This document shows, in pieces, positions 25,823 to 35,218 of a DNA stretch of 64,000 nt. The DNA is taken from contig NZ_CP038033.1 in assembly GCF_004421105.1 (NCBI RefSeq), positions 1,259,659 through 1,323,658 of the forward strand. Direction: 5' to 3'. The DNA is from Nitrosococcus wardiae (GTDB taxonomy: Bacteria; Pseudomonadota; Gammaproteobacteria; Nitrosococcales; Nitrosococcaceae). Under the pieces are notes generated by a model. It was not told where the DNA came from. It was given only the letters and a program-made list of their open reading frames with translations, and searched no databases. The position numbers were made by a program, and so were the translations under genes. Positions within the stretch are counted from its first letter, which is position 1. Each line of letters begins with the position of its first letter.

Positions 25823-27412
25823 TTGATCCTGGCCTCAAGGCGTTGGGAAGCGGGAACCTTAGCGCAGGACACTGGTCACAAAAATAATACAAAACTCGAA
25901 TGTAATTCATTGAATTTGCAGAACTCTACTGACGATTTACAACAGCTCATAGGGATTTTGTCTGGCGGTCTCCGCACAGCCTTGCAGGAGTTGCCGCAGC
26001 AACATCTTTTGGAAATTATTATGGATGTGGGGCGTCTGCCCCAGGCCCGTTTTTCTGGGCAAGCGGTTAATCTGTCTGCAGACCCTGTGAGCCCCGCAGA
26101 TTTAGAGCAGGTGGTTGCCTCAGTCGGTGAGTTTAGTGCCGATAACCGGGCCGGTATCGAGGGGACTTTGCACCGCATTTCCTGTTTGCGTAACCGCCGT
26201 GGAAAAATCATTGGCTTGACCCTTCGAGTAGGACGGGCGGTTACGGGAACGATTGAGTCCATCCGGGATCTTATCGAGCGGGGGGCGAGCCTACTGCTCC
26301 TGGGACGGCCGGGAGTGGGTAAAACGACCCGCTTACGGGAAATCGCCCGGGTGCTGGCTGACGAATTCGGTAAGCGGGTGATTATCATTGATACCTCTAA
26401 TGAAATAGCCGGTGATGGTGATATTCCCCATCCGGCCATCGGCAGCGCCCGCCGGATGCAAGTGCCCCATCCTGAGCGTCAGCATGGGGTCATGATTGAG
26501 GCGGTGGAAAACCATATGCCGGAGGTCATAATTGTGGATGAAATCGGGACCGCGGCCGAGGCCACGGCGGCCCGGACCATCGCCGAACGGGGCGTGCAGC
26601 TGATTGGAACCGCCCATGGCAATACCTTAGAAAATCTGGTGATGAACCCTACTTTGGCCGATTTGGTGGGGGGAGTCCAGACCGTCACCTTAGGTGACGA
26701 TGAGGCCCGGTTGCGGGGGACTCAAAAGACCATTAGTGAGCGCAAGGCTCCCCCCACCTTTGATGCGGTGGTAGAAATTGTGGATCGGGAAGCGGTGATC
26801 GTCCATCCCGATACGGCCGGTGCCGTAGATAAGTTACTGCGGGGGCTTGACCCCGGCGGCATGCGGCGTTCTCCCCAGGGGGAGGTGGTTTTCCTTCCTG
26901 AAGAACCTCCCCTCCAGGACTCACCTCAGCAAGTATCGCCAGCAAGCCAATCGGGGTGGGTACGGATTCATCCCTATGCCTTGAGCCGCGATACGGTAGA
27001 GCGGGTAATCCGGGACTTGCGTCTGGAGGCCCGGACAGTTAAGCGCCCTGATCAAGCAGATTTCATATTGGCGCTCCGCTCCCGGGCTGAAGATGCCCGC
27101 TTACGGCGGATACTCCAAGCGACCCAGTTGCCCCTGTACGTGGTAAAAAAGAACACCACTGCTCAAATTCGGCGCCTATTGCAGAATGTGTTTAACATCC
27201 TCCATGGGATGCCTCGGGACGAGGTGGATGCCGCCGTGGGCGAGGCAGAAGCCGCTATCAGGCGAGTGATGGAAGAGGGGGTAACGGTGGCGTTGTTACC
27301 CCGTCCGGCGTCAATGCGGAAGTTGCAGCACCGCCTTGCCGCCCGCCACCGTCTCACGGCAGAAAGCGTGGGTAGTGAGCCCCAGCGCCATTTGATTATT
27401 CATCCGACTTGA
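25823..27412 (+). CDS. Ycf45-like AAA ATPase with C-terminal R3H nucleic-acid-binding region
   Basis: A cytoplasmic P-loop ATPase of up to 529 residues. Walker A is LLLGRPGVGKTTRLREIA (about residue 160), Walker B is VIIVDEIGTAAEA (about residue 238), followed by GTAHGNTLENLVMNPTLADL. The middle resembles SpoIIIAA and the plastid/cyanobacterial Ycf45 proteins. The C-terminal 45 residues (RKLQHRLAARHRLTAESVGSEP) match the R3H-type single-strand nucleic-acid-binding end. The first 35 residues are not conserved in character, and the TTG start at 25823 is uncertain; another TTG at about 25910 is possible. Biological role unknown. Ycf45-type proteins are mainly cyanobacterial, so a Gammaproteobacterial copy is of interest. 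Confidence 0.85.
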   Translation: MILASRRWEAGTLAQDTGHKNNTKLECNSLNLQNSTDDLQQLIGILSGGLRTALQELPQQHLLEIIMDVGRLPQARFSGQAVNLSADPVSPADLEQVVASVGEFSADNRAGIEGTLHRISCLRNRRGKIIGLTLRVGRAVTGTIESIRDLIERGASLLLLGRPGVGKTTRLREIARVLADEFGKRVIIIDTSNEIAGDGDIPHPAIGSARRMQVPHPERQHGVMIEAVENHMPEVIIVDEIGTAAEATAARTIAERGVQLIGTAHGNTLENLVMNPTLADLVGGVQTVTLGDDEARLRGTQKTISERKAPPTFDAVVEIVDREAVIVHPDTAGAVDKLLRGLDPGGMRRSPQGEVVFLPEEPPLQDSPQQVSPASQSGWVRIHPYALSRDTVERVIRDLRLEARTVKRPDQADFILALRSRAEDARLRRILQATQLPLYVVKKNTTAQIRRLLQNVFNILHGMPRDEVDAAVGEAEAAIRRVMEEGVTVALLPRPASMRKLQHRLAARHRLTAESVGSEPQRHLIIHPT

Positions 27413-27462
27413 TAACGCTACCGCTATCCTAGCACCCACTGGGGTAGCGCGCAGTGCTGTTG

Positions 27463-27864
27463 TTAGCGATTGTTGAGGCTAAAGCGGCCGGGACCGGTGA
27501 GGACCAAGGCCAGGGCGGTAAACAAAAACATCCCCTGCAATTCCAAAGCCCAACCGCCCTGGGGAGTCAGATTGAGAAGTTCCGGACGGTGGGCCAAAAA
27601 AATGGCAAAAAGCATGTTGATGGCGATCAATCCGGCACCAATGCGGGCATACCAGCCGAGTAATAAAAGGAGAGGTCCGCCAATCTCGCCGAGGTAAACA
27701 CCATAGGCGGCGGAGGGCGGCAGACCAATCCCTTGCACCATCCCTTCGATGCCACTAATGCCATGCGTAATTTTGCCGATCCCATGGAAGAGGATCAAAA
27801 TGCCTAGTGTGAGCCGTAAAATCAGTTTACCGAGATCATCGGCCGTACCCAAATTCATAGCCAT
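27463..27864 (-). CDS. DoxX family inner-membrane protein
   Basis: A four-helix membrane protein of about 133 residues (start ATG 27864; a longer frame opens at 27912). Family marks are LILRLTLGILILFHGIGKITHG near the start and GEIGGPLLLLLGWYARIGAGLIAINMLFA in the middle. DoxX-type proteins are linked to thiol/redox homeostasis or quinone-linked oxidation, without a fixed reaction. It converges on the Ycf45-like gene. A weak 7-base inverted repeat, CGCTACC at 27416 and its complement at 27443, lies between them. Confidence 0.85.
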   Translation of the reverse strand: MAMNLGTADDLGKLILRLTLGILILFHGIGKITHGISGIEGMVQGIGLPPSAAYGVYLGEIGGPLLLLLGWYARIGAGLIAINMLFAIFLAHRPELLNLTPQGGWALELQGMFLFTALALVLTGPGRFSLNNR

Positions 27865-28013
27865 AAATGTTTCGTCCCCCTTACTCTGCTGTCTGTCTCT
27901 ACGGTTTTTCAAGATGTTCTTGAATTTACTTTATTAGTTTATCAAAAAGCAGGTAAAGCACTGCCTGGGTCGGGGAGTTATACTTTCTTCATTAGGCAAA
28001 CAGTCCGCTGCTA

Positions 28014-28562
28014 CTAATGAAGGGAAAAGGCCGTGAAACCCTCCACCTCTTTAGCCAGGATAACCGGGCCTATTTGATCTAAGGGTTCCCGCTCTCTTAT
28101 GGCAGTAGTGAATTGGGCCCGCACTATAGTCGCTTCTGGCTTGACCAGGGCGGGTGGGTGTTGTCCCTTTAGGGTGGTTCCTGGCTTCTCCCTGACAGGC
28201 ACCTTGGGGGCTGAGGGATTTTGTTCCTGGCGAGAGGCGCGGGCCTCTACCCTTTTCTTTAATTTAGCTTCCGTAGGAGTCTTCTTCGGGGCAGGGGCCA
28301 CAGGGGGGAGCGTCTCTATAGGAGTCCCGGTTTGGGAAGTTTCTAATTCCTGATGGGCGTAGAGGGAGAGCAACAGTCCTCCTAGAAGGAGGATCAGGAC
28401 CATGGGAACAACCCACGGAGGGTGTCTTTTTCGAGGGGCCTTCCCCTGGTTGTGAGAGGGGGCTTTTTCCGGGGTCGCTCTTGGGTAGGTAATCCGAATT
28501 CGTATTTCCAGAGGTCTTCTGGGGGGCGTGGTTTTCTCTACCATGGGTTGGGTATCGGTCAT
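28014..28562 (-). CDS. single-pass membrane protein, possible truncated DUF2914-type end
   Basis: A 182-residue protein with a basic, proline-rich cytoplasmic N-terminus (about 1-48), one membrane helix (WVVPMVLILLLGGLLLSLYA, about 49-68) and a Pro/Lys-rich periplasmic linker. The C-terminal RAQFTTAIREREPLDQIG resembles the beginning of a DUF2914 domain. The frame stops about 20 residues later, whereas that domain normally continues. It could be a truncated copy or a different short family. No neighbour helps. Confidence 0.6.
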   Translation of the reverse strand: MTDTQPMVEKTTPPRRPLEIRIRITYPRATPEKAPSHNQGKAPRKRHPPWVVPMVLILLLGGLLLSLYAHQELETSQTGTPIETLPPVAPAPKKTPTEAKLKKRVEARASRQEQNPSAPKVPVREKPGTTLKGQHPPALVKPEATIVRAQFTTAIREREPLDQIGPVILAKEVEGFTAFSLH

Positions 28563-28588
28563 CCTGCTAACCCCAGTAATTCATGAAA

Positions 28589-28742
28589 TCACCACAAAGA
28601 CACGAAGAACACAAAGAAATCCAAAACTTGAATAGATGAACATATAAAAATAGTCGGCTTCATTGGCAACACGCAGTTCCCTCTATCTTTCTTAGCTGAC
28701 TAAGACCTTTTCACCTTCGTGTCCTTTGTGTCTTGGTGGTGA
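28589..28742. repeat. imperfect inverted repeat pair, MITE/REP-like
   Basis: Two 28-base arms, 28589-28616 and 28715-28742, are inverted copies matching at 24 of 28 positions. They are made of short units of the type CACAAAGACACGAAG. About 98 unrelated bases lie between them. The same arm motif is widespread between genes of many bacteria. The pair fills much of the 362-base gap between a membrane protein gene (minus) and the large oxidoreductase (plus). Confidence 0.6.
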
Positions 28743-28924
28743 AAAAGCCAGGCTCAGCAGGTCCAGCGCCCTGGCAAAATTTTGAGCCCTGATGGGGCGA
28801 GCTGAAAGCCCCCCTATTCTAAATTAAAAACCGCGAGGAAGCGCCGGAAAGCTTCCGCCTTGCATGTTAAAATAACTCACTATTTTACTCAGATTTTTCC
28901 CAGCCTTGGTGATAGATAAAGATT

Positions 28925-31900
28925 ATGGATATACCTGATCGGATACGTGAAATTCCCTATAACTACACTTCCTTTTCTGATCGCGAGATTGTAATCCGTT
29001 TCCTGGGTGAAGAACTTTGGACGGTCATCGAAGAGTTGCGGGGTCAACGCCGTACCGGACGTTCGGCGCGAATGCTGTTTGAAGTCTTGGGGGATATGTG
29101 GGTGATCTCGCGCAATCCTTTCATTCAGGAGGATCTTATCGAAAACCGCAAGCGTTGGCAGTCTCTCCGCCATGCGCTGCACCATCGCCTGGATCAGATT
29201 CAGGCCCGCGCTGAGGGCAATGTGCTGGCTTTGCGCTTGGTGGAACAGGCCCGTCAAGCGGTGCTCAAATTCGAACAAGAATTATTGGATCTCAGGGAAC
29301 GGCACCGGCAGGCGCGGCGCCGATTGGCCCGGACCACAGCCCGCCACAATGTCCACTTTGACGGCTATGCCCGGGTTGCCCATATGACCGATGCTACGGA
29401 TTGGCGGGTGGAGTTGCCCCTGGCGGTGGTGACTCCCGATAGCGAGGTGGAGATGGCCGCAGTAGTTAAGGCTTGCGTCGATTTGGGATTGACCGTGATT
29501 CCCCGGGGGGGTGGCACTGGTTACACCGGAGGGGCGGTTCCCCTGACGCCGGACAGTGTGGTGGTCAATACCGAAAAACTGGAAGGTTTGGGTGAAATCA
29601 CAGAGCGCTGGTTACCCGGTGTGGAGGGCCAAGTGTCCACCATCCGGGCGGAGGCGGGGGTCATTACCAAGCGGGTCTCGGAACAGGCCGCGGCGAAGGG
29701 CTTGGCCTTTGCCGTGGACCCCACCTCCCAGGATGCTTCCACCATAGGCGGCAACATTGCCATGAATGCGGGGGGGAAGAAGGCCGTCCTTTGGGGGACT
29801 ACTTTAGATAATTTGGTGTCCTGGCGCTTGGTGACTCCCGAGGGTTTATGGTTAGAGGTGGAGCGGCTCAATCATAATCTTGGCAAAATCCATGAGGTGG
29901 AATTCGCGGAATTTCGCATTACCCATTATGAAGCCGATGGTCGCACTCGCCGGGGTGAGCCTGAGGTGCTGCGGATTCCGGGAAAGGCATTTCGCAAGCC
30001 GGGATTAGGCAAAGATGTTACGGGGAAGACTTTGGCAGGACTGCCGGGGATTCAAAAAGAGGGCTGCGATGGGCTGATTACTTCTGGTGTCTTTATTTTG
30101 CATCGGATGCCCAAGTTTATCCGTACCGTGTGTCTGGAGTTTTTTGGCACCCATTTGCGCCAAGCGGTGCCGGCCATTGTGGAGACCAAGGATTACCTGG
30201 ATGGGTGTGAGGGCGTGGTCCTGGCAGGCATGGAACACCTGGATGAGCGCTATGTGCGGGCGGTGGACTATTCCACCAAGGCGCCCCGGCGCGAGCTGCC
30301 CAAGATGGTGCTTTTGATTGATATTGCCGGTGATGAAGAAGATGCTGTAGCCAAAGCCGCTTCGCAAGTGGTGCGGATGGCTAATGCCCGTGATGGCGAA
30401 GGTTTTGTGGCGGTCAGCCCCGAAGCCCGAGCCCGGTTTTGGGCCGCTCGGAACCGGACCGCGGCCATTGCGGCCCATACCAATGCCTTTAAAATCAATG
30501 AAGATGTGGTTATTCCCCTAGAGAAGCTGGCGGACTACAACGATGGCATTGAGCGGATTAATATCGAGCAATCCACGGGTAATAAGCTAGTCATGATTGA
30601 GGCGGTGTTGGCGTATTTGGATTCAAACCCGCCGGAACTCTATCCCAGTGAGCTGGAACACCAGGCGAGCGAGGAGAGCGAGGCCATCATTGCCGCCAAG
30701 CGGGAAGCTGCCCGGACCCAATTGAGAGAGGTCCGGGATCGTTGGCAAGCCATCCTGGCGCAGATAGATAGTTCTGCCCAGGAAGCGGAATCCCTCTTGG
30801 ATGAAGGCGCGCGGGAGCGGTTACGGCCCGGGGAGACCCTCTTTGATCTGTTGCAACGGCGGGATCTTCGAATCTCCTATCGGCGGGAAGTGGAACAGCC
30901 CCTCAAAGCGATTTTTGGGGGTCTGGAATTTGCCCGTTTACGGGAGCAGTTGGATGGCATCCATGCCAAAATCCGCTCCAGTCGTTTGTTTGTGGCCACC
31001 CATATGCATGCGGGAGACGGCAACGTCCACACCAACATTCCGGTGAATTCCAATGATTATGCCATGATGCGGGAAGCGGAGCGGATCGTGGAGCGGGTGA
31101 TGGCCCTGGCAGGTCAACTGGGGGGCGTGATTTCCGGAGAACATGGCATCGGCATTACCAAGATGCAGTTCATGGCGAGCGAGGAAATCGAGGCCTTTGC
31201 CCGTTATAAGGCGGAAGTAGACCCGAGCGGGGCCTTCAATCGGGGCAAGCTGCTGCCGGGCTCTGGATTGGAGCGGGCCTACACCCCCTCCCTGCGCTTG
31301 CTGGAGCAGGAAGCCCTCATTTTGGAGGCTAGCGAATTGGGGGATCTCAATAATGACATCAAGGATTGCCTTCGTTGCGGTAAGTGCAAGCCCGTTTGCA
31401 CGACCCACGTTCCCCGGGCTAATTTGTTGTATTCTCCTCGGGACAAGATCCTGGCCACCGGGCTTTTGATTGAGGCTTTCCTCTATGAGGAACAAACCCG
31501 GCGGGGCATTTCCGTGCGCCACTTTGAGGAAATGAATGATGTGGCGGACCACTGCACCATCTGTCATAAGTGCGAAAGCCCCTGTCCGGTGAACATCGAC
31601 TTTGGCGATGTTTCTATTAAGATGCGCTCTATTCTCAAGGCCCATGGCCAGCGGCGGGCCAATGTGGGGGCTTGGGCTTCCATGGCCTTTTTGAATGTTA
31701 CCGATCCAGCCACCATCAAGCTGATGCGCAAGGCCATGATTGAATGGGGCTATCAGGGCCAACGTCTGGCCCACGGCTGGGCTAAACGCCTGAGATTGTT
31801 GGGCAACGGTAAAAAGCGCCCTCTCCCTACCACCGGGAAGACCCCCATACGGGCCCAGGTCATCCATTTCGTGCGCAAACCCATGCCGGGAGGGCTGCCT

Positions 31901-32779
31901 ACCCAGACGACCCGCGCCATGCTCGGGGTGGAAGACGATAAACTGATTCCTATTTTACGCAATCCTCGTAAAGCCAGTGAAGATGCCGAAGCCGTGTTTT
32001 ATTTTCCTGGGTGTGGCTCTGAGCGTCTTTTCAGTCAGGTGGGGTTGGCGACTTTAGCGATGCTCTATGAGGTGGGGGTACAGACGGTCTTACCTCCGGG
32101 TTATCTGTGTTGTGGCTATCCTCAGACCTCTAGCGGTGATACTAACAAGGGGCAGGCCATCTCCACCGCCAATCAGGTCTTGTTTCATCGGGTTGCCAAT
32201 ACCCTCAATTATTTGGACATCAAGACGGTAATCGTTTCCTGCGGCACCTGCATGGATCAACTCTTGAAATATCAATTTGAGCAGATTTTTCCAGGGTGCC
32301 GTTTGCTGGATATTCATGAATTTCTCATGGAAAAAGGGCTCTCCCTGGAGGGAGTCAACGGGGTCCGTTATATGTACCATGATCCCTGCCATACGCCCAT
32401 GAAATCCTATGCTCCCCTGGAAGTGACTTCTCGGTTGGTCGGCCAGCAGGTTGTTCTTTCCGATCGTTGCTGTGGCGAAGCCGGGACTTTTGCGACCGCC
32501 CGTCCTGATATTGCCACCCAGGTCCGGTTCCGCAAGGAAGAAGAGATCAAAAAAGGAGTCAAGCAGTTAACGGGGCAAGAGGTGGCCACTTCAGGTCAGG
32601 TGAAAATGCTGACCTCCTGTCCGGCCTGTCAACAGGGTTTGGAACGTTATGCCGGGGCCACTGGCGTTGAGACCGATTATATTGTGGTGGAGCTAGCTAA
32701 TAACCGCTTAGGCGAAGGATGGCAGCAGGCCTTTATCGAAAAAGCGAATTATGGGGGAATCGAGCGGGTATTATTGTGA
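28925..32779 (+). CDS. fused FAD-linked oxidase / Fe-S / CCG oxidoreductase with DUF3683 N-terminus
   Basis: A 1284-residue fusion. Residues 1-125 are DUF3683 (REIPYNYTSFSDREIVIRFLG). The FAD-binding PCMH domain follows, with PRGGGTGYTGGAVP at about 193. The FAD-oxidase C domain holds MHAGDGNVHTNIP (about 697) and SGEHGIGITK (about 738). Two 4Fe-4S clusters follow (CLRCGKCKPVC at about 815, CTICHKCESPCPV at about 876). Two CCG (heterodisulfide-reductase-like) domains end the protein: GCGSERL...LCCGYPQ...SCGTCMD and DPCHTP...DRCCGEAGTF, about 1025-1185. It joins functions that GlcD and GlcF/LutA-type proteins carry separately, so a 2-hydroxyacid (lactate, glycolate-like) dehydrogenase feeding the quinone pool is likely. 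Substrate unproven. Confidence 0.9.
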   Translation: MDIPDRIREIPYNYTSFSDREIVIRFLGEELWTVIEELRGQRRTGRSARMLFEVLGDMWVISRNPFIQEDLIENRKRWQSLRHALHHRLDQIQARAEGNVLALRLVEQARQAVLKFEQELLDLRERHRQARRRLARTTARHNVHFDGYARVAHMTDATDWRVELPLAVVTPDSEVEMAAVVKACVDLGLTVIPRGGGTGYTGGAVPLTPDSVVVNTEKLEGLGEITERWLPGVEGQVSTIRAEAGVITKRVSEQAAAKGLAFAVDPTSQDASTIGGNIAMNAGGKKAVLWGTTLDNLVSWRLVTPEGLWLEVERLNHNLGKIHEVEFAEFRITHYEADGRTRRGEPEVLRIPGKAFRKPGLGKDVTGKTLAGLPGIQKEGCDGLITSGVFILHRMPKFIRTVCLEFFGTHLRQAVPAIVETKDYLDGCEGVVLAGMEHLDERYVRAVDYSTKAPRRELPKMVLLIDIAGDEEDAVAKAASQVVRMANARDGEGFVAVSPEARARFWAARNRTAAIAAHTNAFKINEDVVIPLEKLADYNDGIERINIEQSTGNKLVMIEAVLAYLDSNPPELYPSELEHQASEESEAIIAAKREAARTQLREVRDRWQAILAQIDSSAQEAESLLDEGARERLRPGETLFDLLQRRDLRISYRREVEQPLKAIFGGLEFARLREQLDGIHAKIRSSRLFVATHMHAGDGNVHTNIPVNSNDYAMMREAERIVERVMALAGQLGGVISGEHGIGITKMQFMASEEIEAFARYKAEVDPSGAFNRGKLLPGSGLERAYTPSLRLLEQEALILEASELGDLNNDIKDCLRCGKCKPVCTTHVPRANLLYSPRDKILATGLLIEAFLYEEQTRRGISVRHFEEMNDVADHCTICHKCESPCPVNIDFGDVSIKMRSILKAHGQRRANVGAWASMAFLNVTDPATIKLMRKAMIEWGYQGQRLAHGWAKRLRLLGNGKKRPLPTTGKTPIRAQVIHFVRKPMPGGLPTQTTRAMLGVEDDKLIPILRNPRKASEDAEAVFYFPGCGSERLFSQVGLATLAMLYEVGVQTVLPPGYLCCGYPQTSSGDTNKGQAISTANQVLFHRVANTLNYLDIKTVIVSCGTCMDQLLKYQFEQIFPGCRLLDIHEFLMEKGLSLEGVNGVRYMYHDPCHTPMKSYAPLEVTSRLVGQQVVLSDRCCGEAGTFATARPDIATQVRFRKEEEIKKGVKQLTGQEVATSGQVKMLTSCPACQQGLERYAGATGVETDYIVVELANNRLGEGWQQAFIEKANYGGIERVLL

Positions 32780-32830
32780 CCAGCTCTTGGCAGGCCAGGC
32801 TTGGTGGAGTATTCGCGTCCTTCTCAAAAC

Positions 32831-32849
32831 CCCCTGCTTGAAGCAGGGG
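32831..32849. terminator. short palindrome between convergent genes
   Basis: CCCCTGCTT and its complement around one central base give a seven-pair stem with a five-base loop. It lies between the ends of the oxidoreductase (plus) and DUF4124 (minus) genes. On the minus strand GGTTTT follows the stem, so it may end the DUF4124 transcript. Similar palindromes also occur as recognition hairpins of IS200/IS605 elements, but no such element is visible. Confidence 0.4.
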
Positions 32850-32879
32850 AGGTGGTGGGGTTTGGGCTCCCAGGGAGGT

Positions 32880-33341
32880 TTATGGGGAGCACCAATTTTT
32901 TACTTGCTTTTGGGCTTCCTGGAGTTTCTGGGCACGTTCGGAGTCTGAGTAGTAATGGCGTTCACCGTTTTCATTCATCTTAAAGAGACGCCTAGCGCTT
33001 TCAATGAGATGAAGGCGGCTTTTGGCGTCGGCACAGTTGCGGCTCCGTTGTTCTTTTTGCTTTCGAGCTTCCACTTCTGCCTGTTGCTTTTGCCTCCGTT
33101 CTTCTTGCCAGGTTTGGAGTAACTCCTTTTGCTTTGTTTGGCGCCCCTCATCCAAGAGGAGAGGGTTAGATGAGGACCGGGATTTGATTTCTATGGTCTC
33201 TTGCTCAACCACCCCACGGCAGGGCCGATCCACATAGTGGGTTCGACCCTGTTGGTCTATGCACTTATAAACCCCCCCGGCTTGGGAAAGGGCAACCCAA
33301 CTCCCTGCCAGGATTGCTACCATAACCCAGCTTCTTTCCAT
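32880..33341 (-). CDS. DUF4124 domain periplasmic protein
   Basis: A 153-residue exported protein. A signal peptide (VMVAILAGSWVALSQA) precedes the DUF4124 motif VYKCIDQQGRTHYVDRPC (about residues 24-42). The rest is charged coiled-coil (about 70-110) with a final pair of cysteines. Members are small envelope proteins of unknown role, frequent in Gammaproteobacteria. It is monocistronic. Confidence 0.85.
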   Translation of the reverse strand: MERSWVMVAILAGSWVALSQAGGVYKCIDQQGRTHYVDRPCRGVVEQETIEIKSRSSSNPLLLDEGRQTKQKELLQTWQEERRQKQQAEVEARKQKEQRSRNCADAKSRLHLIESARRLFKMNENGERHYYSDSERAQKLQEAQKQVKNWCSP

Positions 33342-33764
33342 ACTTTTTAACTCCTCTGCATTGGGAAATGATTGAATAGTTTAACGACCGTTTCTGGCAA
33401 TTCTGCACCCGGATTCTTAATAGGTGTGGCATTTGAGGCAGGAGGAGGTTGTGGCTTCATAGCCTTTTCGTGCGCACAGCGCACGCTACTTGGCTGTGAT
33501 TCAGAGAAATTTTGGGGGCCGCTACTTTTTATGGAGATGAAAAGCAGGTTTGTCGGCGATTTCTCTTGGCCTCAAAAGACTAAAAGATTATTTATGAATA
33601 AATAATTCAATTACTTATGATTTATTTTGGCTGGGAGTTGTGAGGTTGATTAAGTACCCAATGAGTTAACTAATGATAATGATTTGCGCTTTTATATGAT
33701 GTTGTGTTTACTATGCCCTCTTTTTTAACTACTGCTGTAATGTTCTCTAGGGAGGGCAAAATTA
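33342..33764. other. intergenic region with hairpin and possible Fur-like half site
   Basis: This 423-base spacer contains a 7-base inverted repeat CGTGCGC at 33469-33475 and its complement at 33479-33485. An AT-rich stretch lies just upstream of the porin gene. GATAATGATTTGC at 33675-33687 matches nine leading bases of the Fur consensus. A frame of 77 codons at 33372-33605 lacks coding character. No gene is called. Confidence 0.35.
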
Positions 33765-35192
33765 GTGAGAAAAAAAAACAGCTTGCTGGGAATGGGGTTG
33801 ACGGTAGCCACGTTGGTGGCAAGTTTACCTTTAGAGGCGGATGAAATGCCGAGGACCATGGAGGAAATGTGGGAGATCATTCAGGCCCAACAAAAGGAAA
33901 TCGAAGCCCTTAAGGCCAAGTCGCAACAGTTAAAGGAGGAGGCTCAATCGGAACCTTCTAAAAAAACCACTGAAACCACCTCCACTGCTGGCGAGAGTGG
34001 ACAGACAAAAGAGCAGGTTAAGGAACTGGAGCGTAAGACCGACGTTCTCGCTGAAGCCGTGGAGACATTACGGACTGAGCTCTATATTCCTGAAGAATTC
34101 GAATATAAGAGCATGTATGGTTTGGGACCAGCGGCCTCCAAAGTCTACCAGGTGGGTAAGGGCCTTTCTATCGGCGGTTATGGTGAAGGTCGCTACCAAA
34201 CTTTTGTGAATGGAGATCAGGAAGATAATGCTGATTTTGTGCGGTTAGTCCTCTATACCGGTTACAGATTCACTGATCGGATACTTTTTAACAGTGAGAT
34301 TGAGTTTGAACATGCTTCCACCGGTAAGGAGGGATCGGTTTCCGTCGAGTTCGCCGCCCTGGACTTTTTCCTGGATCCTCGGGTTAATGTCCGTGCTGGT
34401 TTAGTGCTGCTCCCAATGGGGTTTCTTAACCCTATCCATGAACCGCCTTTCTACTTTGGTAATAACCGCCCTGAGGTTGAACAGCGGATTATTCCGAGCA
34501 CTTGGCGTGAGAATGGGGTGGGCCTTTTTGGTGAACTTTGGCCAGGCTTGACCTATACCACTTATGTGGTTAATGGCCTGGATGCTTCGGGGTTTGAATC
34601 CAGTGGTATCCGGGGTGGCCGCCAAAGTGGCAGTAAAGCCCTGGCGGAAGATTTAGCCTTTGTGGGCCGTTTGGACTATGCGCCTCCCGGAATGCCTGGG
34701 CTTTCCTTTGGAGGTTCTGCCTATGTGGGCAATTCGGGGCAAGATCAAACCTTTGCAGGAGAGGAACTGGATGTCTTCACCCAACTTTATGAAGGCCATA
34801 TCCAGTGGCAATACCGAGGCTGGTGGTTCCGGGCCTTAGGTGCTTGGGGCAGTATTGATGATGCTGAAGTGCTCAGTGCTGCTAAAGGTGAAACCGTTGG
34901 CGAGAATAACTTTGGCTGGTACACCGAGTTGGCTTATAATGTATTGCCATTAATCTGGCCGGAAACCACCCAGTACCTGGCGCCCTTCTTCCGTTTTGAG
35001 CAGCTGGATACCATTGCCAGCACGCCATCAGGGTTTAGCGATAATGGTGCTTTTGATCGGGATATCTACCAGTTTGGTATTAATTATAAGCCTATTCCCA
35101 ATGTGGTCATTAAGGCAGACTACCGCAACTTCGAAGCCGAAGATGGCCGCCCCGCCGATGAATTTAACCTGGGGCTCGGTTTCATTTTTTAG
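33765..35192 (+). CDS. outer-membrane porin (OprO/P-like) with N-terminal coiled coil
   Basis: A 475-residue outer-membrane beta-barrel. A signal peptide (about residues 1-25) is followed by a coiled coil (EEMWEIIQAQQKEIEALKAKSQQL) that should form a periplasmic trimer stalk, a Ser/Thr-rich linker, and a barrel ending in EFNLGLGFIF with terminal phenylalanine. Internal alternation such as SIGGYGEGRYQTFV and PEVEQRIIPSTWRENGVGLFGEL fits the phosphate-selective-porin-like family. The start is GTG 33765, with AGGGAGGG about 10 bases upstream. The following FMN-binding and nucleotidyltransferase genes may be co-transcribed. The solute is unknown. Confidence 0.85.
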   Translation: MRKKNSLLGMGLTVATLVASLPLEADEMPRTMEEMWEIIQAQQKEIEALKAKSQQLKEEAQSEPSKKTTETTSTAGESGQTKEQVKELERKTDVLAEAVETLRTELYIPEEFEYKSMYGLGPAASKVYQVGKGLSIGGYGEGRYQTFVNGDQEDNADFVRLVLYTGYRFTDRILFNSEIEFEHASTGKEGSVSVEFAALDFFLDPRVNVRAGLVLLPMGFLNPIHEPPFYFGNNRPEVEQRIIPSTWRENGVGLFGELWPGLTYTTYVVNGLDASGFESSGIRGGRQSGSKALAEDLAFVGRLDYAPPGMPGLSFGGSAYVGNSGQDQTFAGEELDVFTQLYEGHIQWQYRGWWFRALGAWGSIDDAEVLSAAKGETVGENNFGWYTELAYNVLPLIWPETTQYLAPFFRFEQLDTIASTPSGFSDNGAFDRDIYQFGINYKPIPNVVIKADYRNFEAEDGRPADEFNLGLGFIF

Positions 35193-35218
35193 CATGAGAA
35201 CATTTGTATAGCCTTGGG

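Noticed and set aside
30938-31867. 309-residue minus-strand frame
   Set aside because: It is antisense to the large oxidoreductase, whose domains are continuous here; low-complexity shadow frame from GC-rich codons.
33372-33605. 77-codon frame upstream of the porin
   Set aside because: Weak start and a palindrome within it; no coding character.
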